Part shown: piece by piece, positions 63,607 to 64,000 of the stretch
Numbering within the stretch: the stretch's first letter is position 1
How the letters are laid out: every line of letters starts with the position of its first letter
Assembly: GCA_037044905.1 (NCBI GenBank)
Contig: JBAOKB010000008.1
Span: forward strand, 1-64,000
Source of the DNA: Hortaea werneckii
Taxonomy: Eukaryota > Ascomycota > Dothideomycetes > Mycosphaerellales > Teratosphaeriaceae
Direction: 5' to 3'
DNA length: 64,000 bases
The notes under the pieces: generated by a model
The model's database searches: none
What the model was told of the DNA's origin: nothing
What the model saw: only the letters and a program-made list of their open reading frames with translations
Position numbers and translations under genes: made by a program

Positions 63607-64000
63607 ATGTATCTCTGGCTGCTTTTTTGTGTGTCTGCACTGCAATATGCAGTTGCTGCACAGAATGTGACTGGCATTGATGGCTGGCTCCGCTATGCTC
63701 GCATTCCAAATGCGGACAGTCTTCGAGGCCAAGTGCCTGGACATATCGTTGCCCTCAATGATTCCAAGACCAGCCCGGTGTTCACAGCAGGTCAAGAGCT
63801 GATGAGCGGCATGGCTGGAATCCTCGGAGCAAATGTCGATGTCAGCTACAGCATGAGCGAGAAAAGATCTTACCGAAATGCTACCGGAACACTCATCGTG
63901 GGAAGCACGGATCAATTCGAAGGTGCTTCCATCGACATGGACGAAGAGCCTGAACTTATCGAGGACGGCTACCATATCGCCTTCTCTGGATCTGATGTGC
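63607..64000 (+). CDS. aguA: Alpha-glucuronidase, GH67 (5' part)
   Basis: Starts at ATG 63607 and runs off the right edge; 131 codons are seen. A signal peptide (MYLWLLFCVSALQYAVAA, about 1-18) is followed by NVTGIDGWLRYARIPN, GHIVALNDSKTSPVFTAGQELMSGMAGILG, LIVGSTDQFEGA and LIEDGYHIAFSGSDV, which match the N-terminal non-catalytic domain of fungal GH67 alpha-glucuronidases, including the WLRYA and VGS/VGT landmarks. The enzyme removes 4-O-methyl-glucuronic acid from xylo-oligosaccharides. No intron is needed in the visible part. The catalytic barrel lies outside the window, so completeness cannot be judged. Confidence 0.9.
   Translation, partial: MYLWLLFCVSALQYAVAAQNVTGIDGWLRYARIPNADSLRGQVPGHIVALNDSKTSPVFTAGQELMSGMAGILGANVDVSYSMSEKRSYRNATGTLIVGSTDQFEGASIDMDEEPELIEDGYHIAFSGSDV

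Noticed and set aside
1..64000. Transposons, CRISPR arrays, tRNA and rRNA genes, secondary-metabolite cluster
   Set aside because: Read through for terminal repeats, transposase or reverse-transcriptase motifs, repeat-spacer arrays, tRNA B-box-like GGTTCGANTCC and PKS/NRPS motifs; none found by eye. A tRNAscan or RepeatMasker run would be decisive.

Overview
This window looks like a chromosome segment of a filamentous ascomycete (Pezizomycotina). Genes are spaced at roughly 2 to 2.5 kb, lie on both strands, carry few and short introns (about 51 to 290 nt, GT..AG), and there are no operons. Several genes belong to typical filamentous-fungal families: a HET-domain protein, a fungal microbial rhodopsin, a CBM1-GH5 mannanase, a GH67 alpha-glucuronidase, SUR7/PalI and MARVEL membrane proteins, and MIC60. 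A tandem pair of F-box-like proteins of a kind I associate with Dothideomycetes (Capnodiales/Mycosphaerellales) suggests that class; this is inference, not proof.

Layout, left to right. 1-282: tail of an unidentified gene. 0.75-10.6 kb: KHA1-type K+/H+ antiporter, DUF3336-patatin lipase and a membrane-anchored two-module amidohydrolase, all on +. 10.6-11.1 kb: an extreme low-complexity block (poly-Y, G37, poly-R, A25). 11.1-18.3 kb (-): conserved single-pass unknown, N-terminal methyltransferase NTM1/TAE1, small RPEL-repeat protein, three-exon rhodopsin. 20.0-22.1 kb (+): HET protein. 22.8-33.5 kb (-): MIC60, cytochrome b561-like protein with a giant disordered tail, two tandem F-box-like paralogues (one frameshifted), small myristoylation-candidate protein. 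33.8-35.5 kb: unknown protein (+) and small cupin (-). 36.6-39.4 kb (-): SPX-domain phosphate transporter. 40.5-45.5 kb (+): Ldh2-type malate/lactate dehydrogenase and MFS sugar transporter. 45.6-51.8 kb (-): SUR7-like, GIY-YIG/T5orf172 and MARVEL-like proteins. 52.8-60.2 kb (+): sterol-glucosyltransferase-like enzyme and xanthine dehydrogenase. 60.4-64 kb: secreted GH5 mannanase (-) and the start of a GH67 alpha-glucuronidase (+), divergently arranged.

Functionally the window is mostly housekeeping and nutrient acquisition (K+, phosphate, sugar, purine, hemicellulose). The only pair whose neighbourhood suggests joint work is the divergent mannanase/alpha-glucuronidase at the right end. I see no secondary-metabolite cluster, transposon, CRISPR array, tRNA or rRNA. 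The most interesting items are the rhodopsin with a full set of proton-pump residues, the two-module amidohydrolase, the RPEL protein in which the linkers repeat as well as the RPEL motifs, and the tandem F-box-like pair with related promoters and one broken copy. Exon boundaries were placed by eye from splice consensus, reading frame and family match; no transcript data were available.
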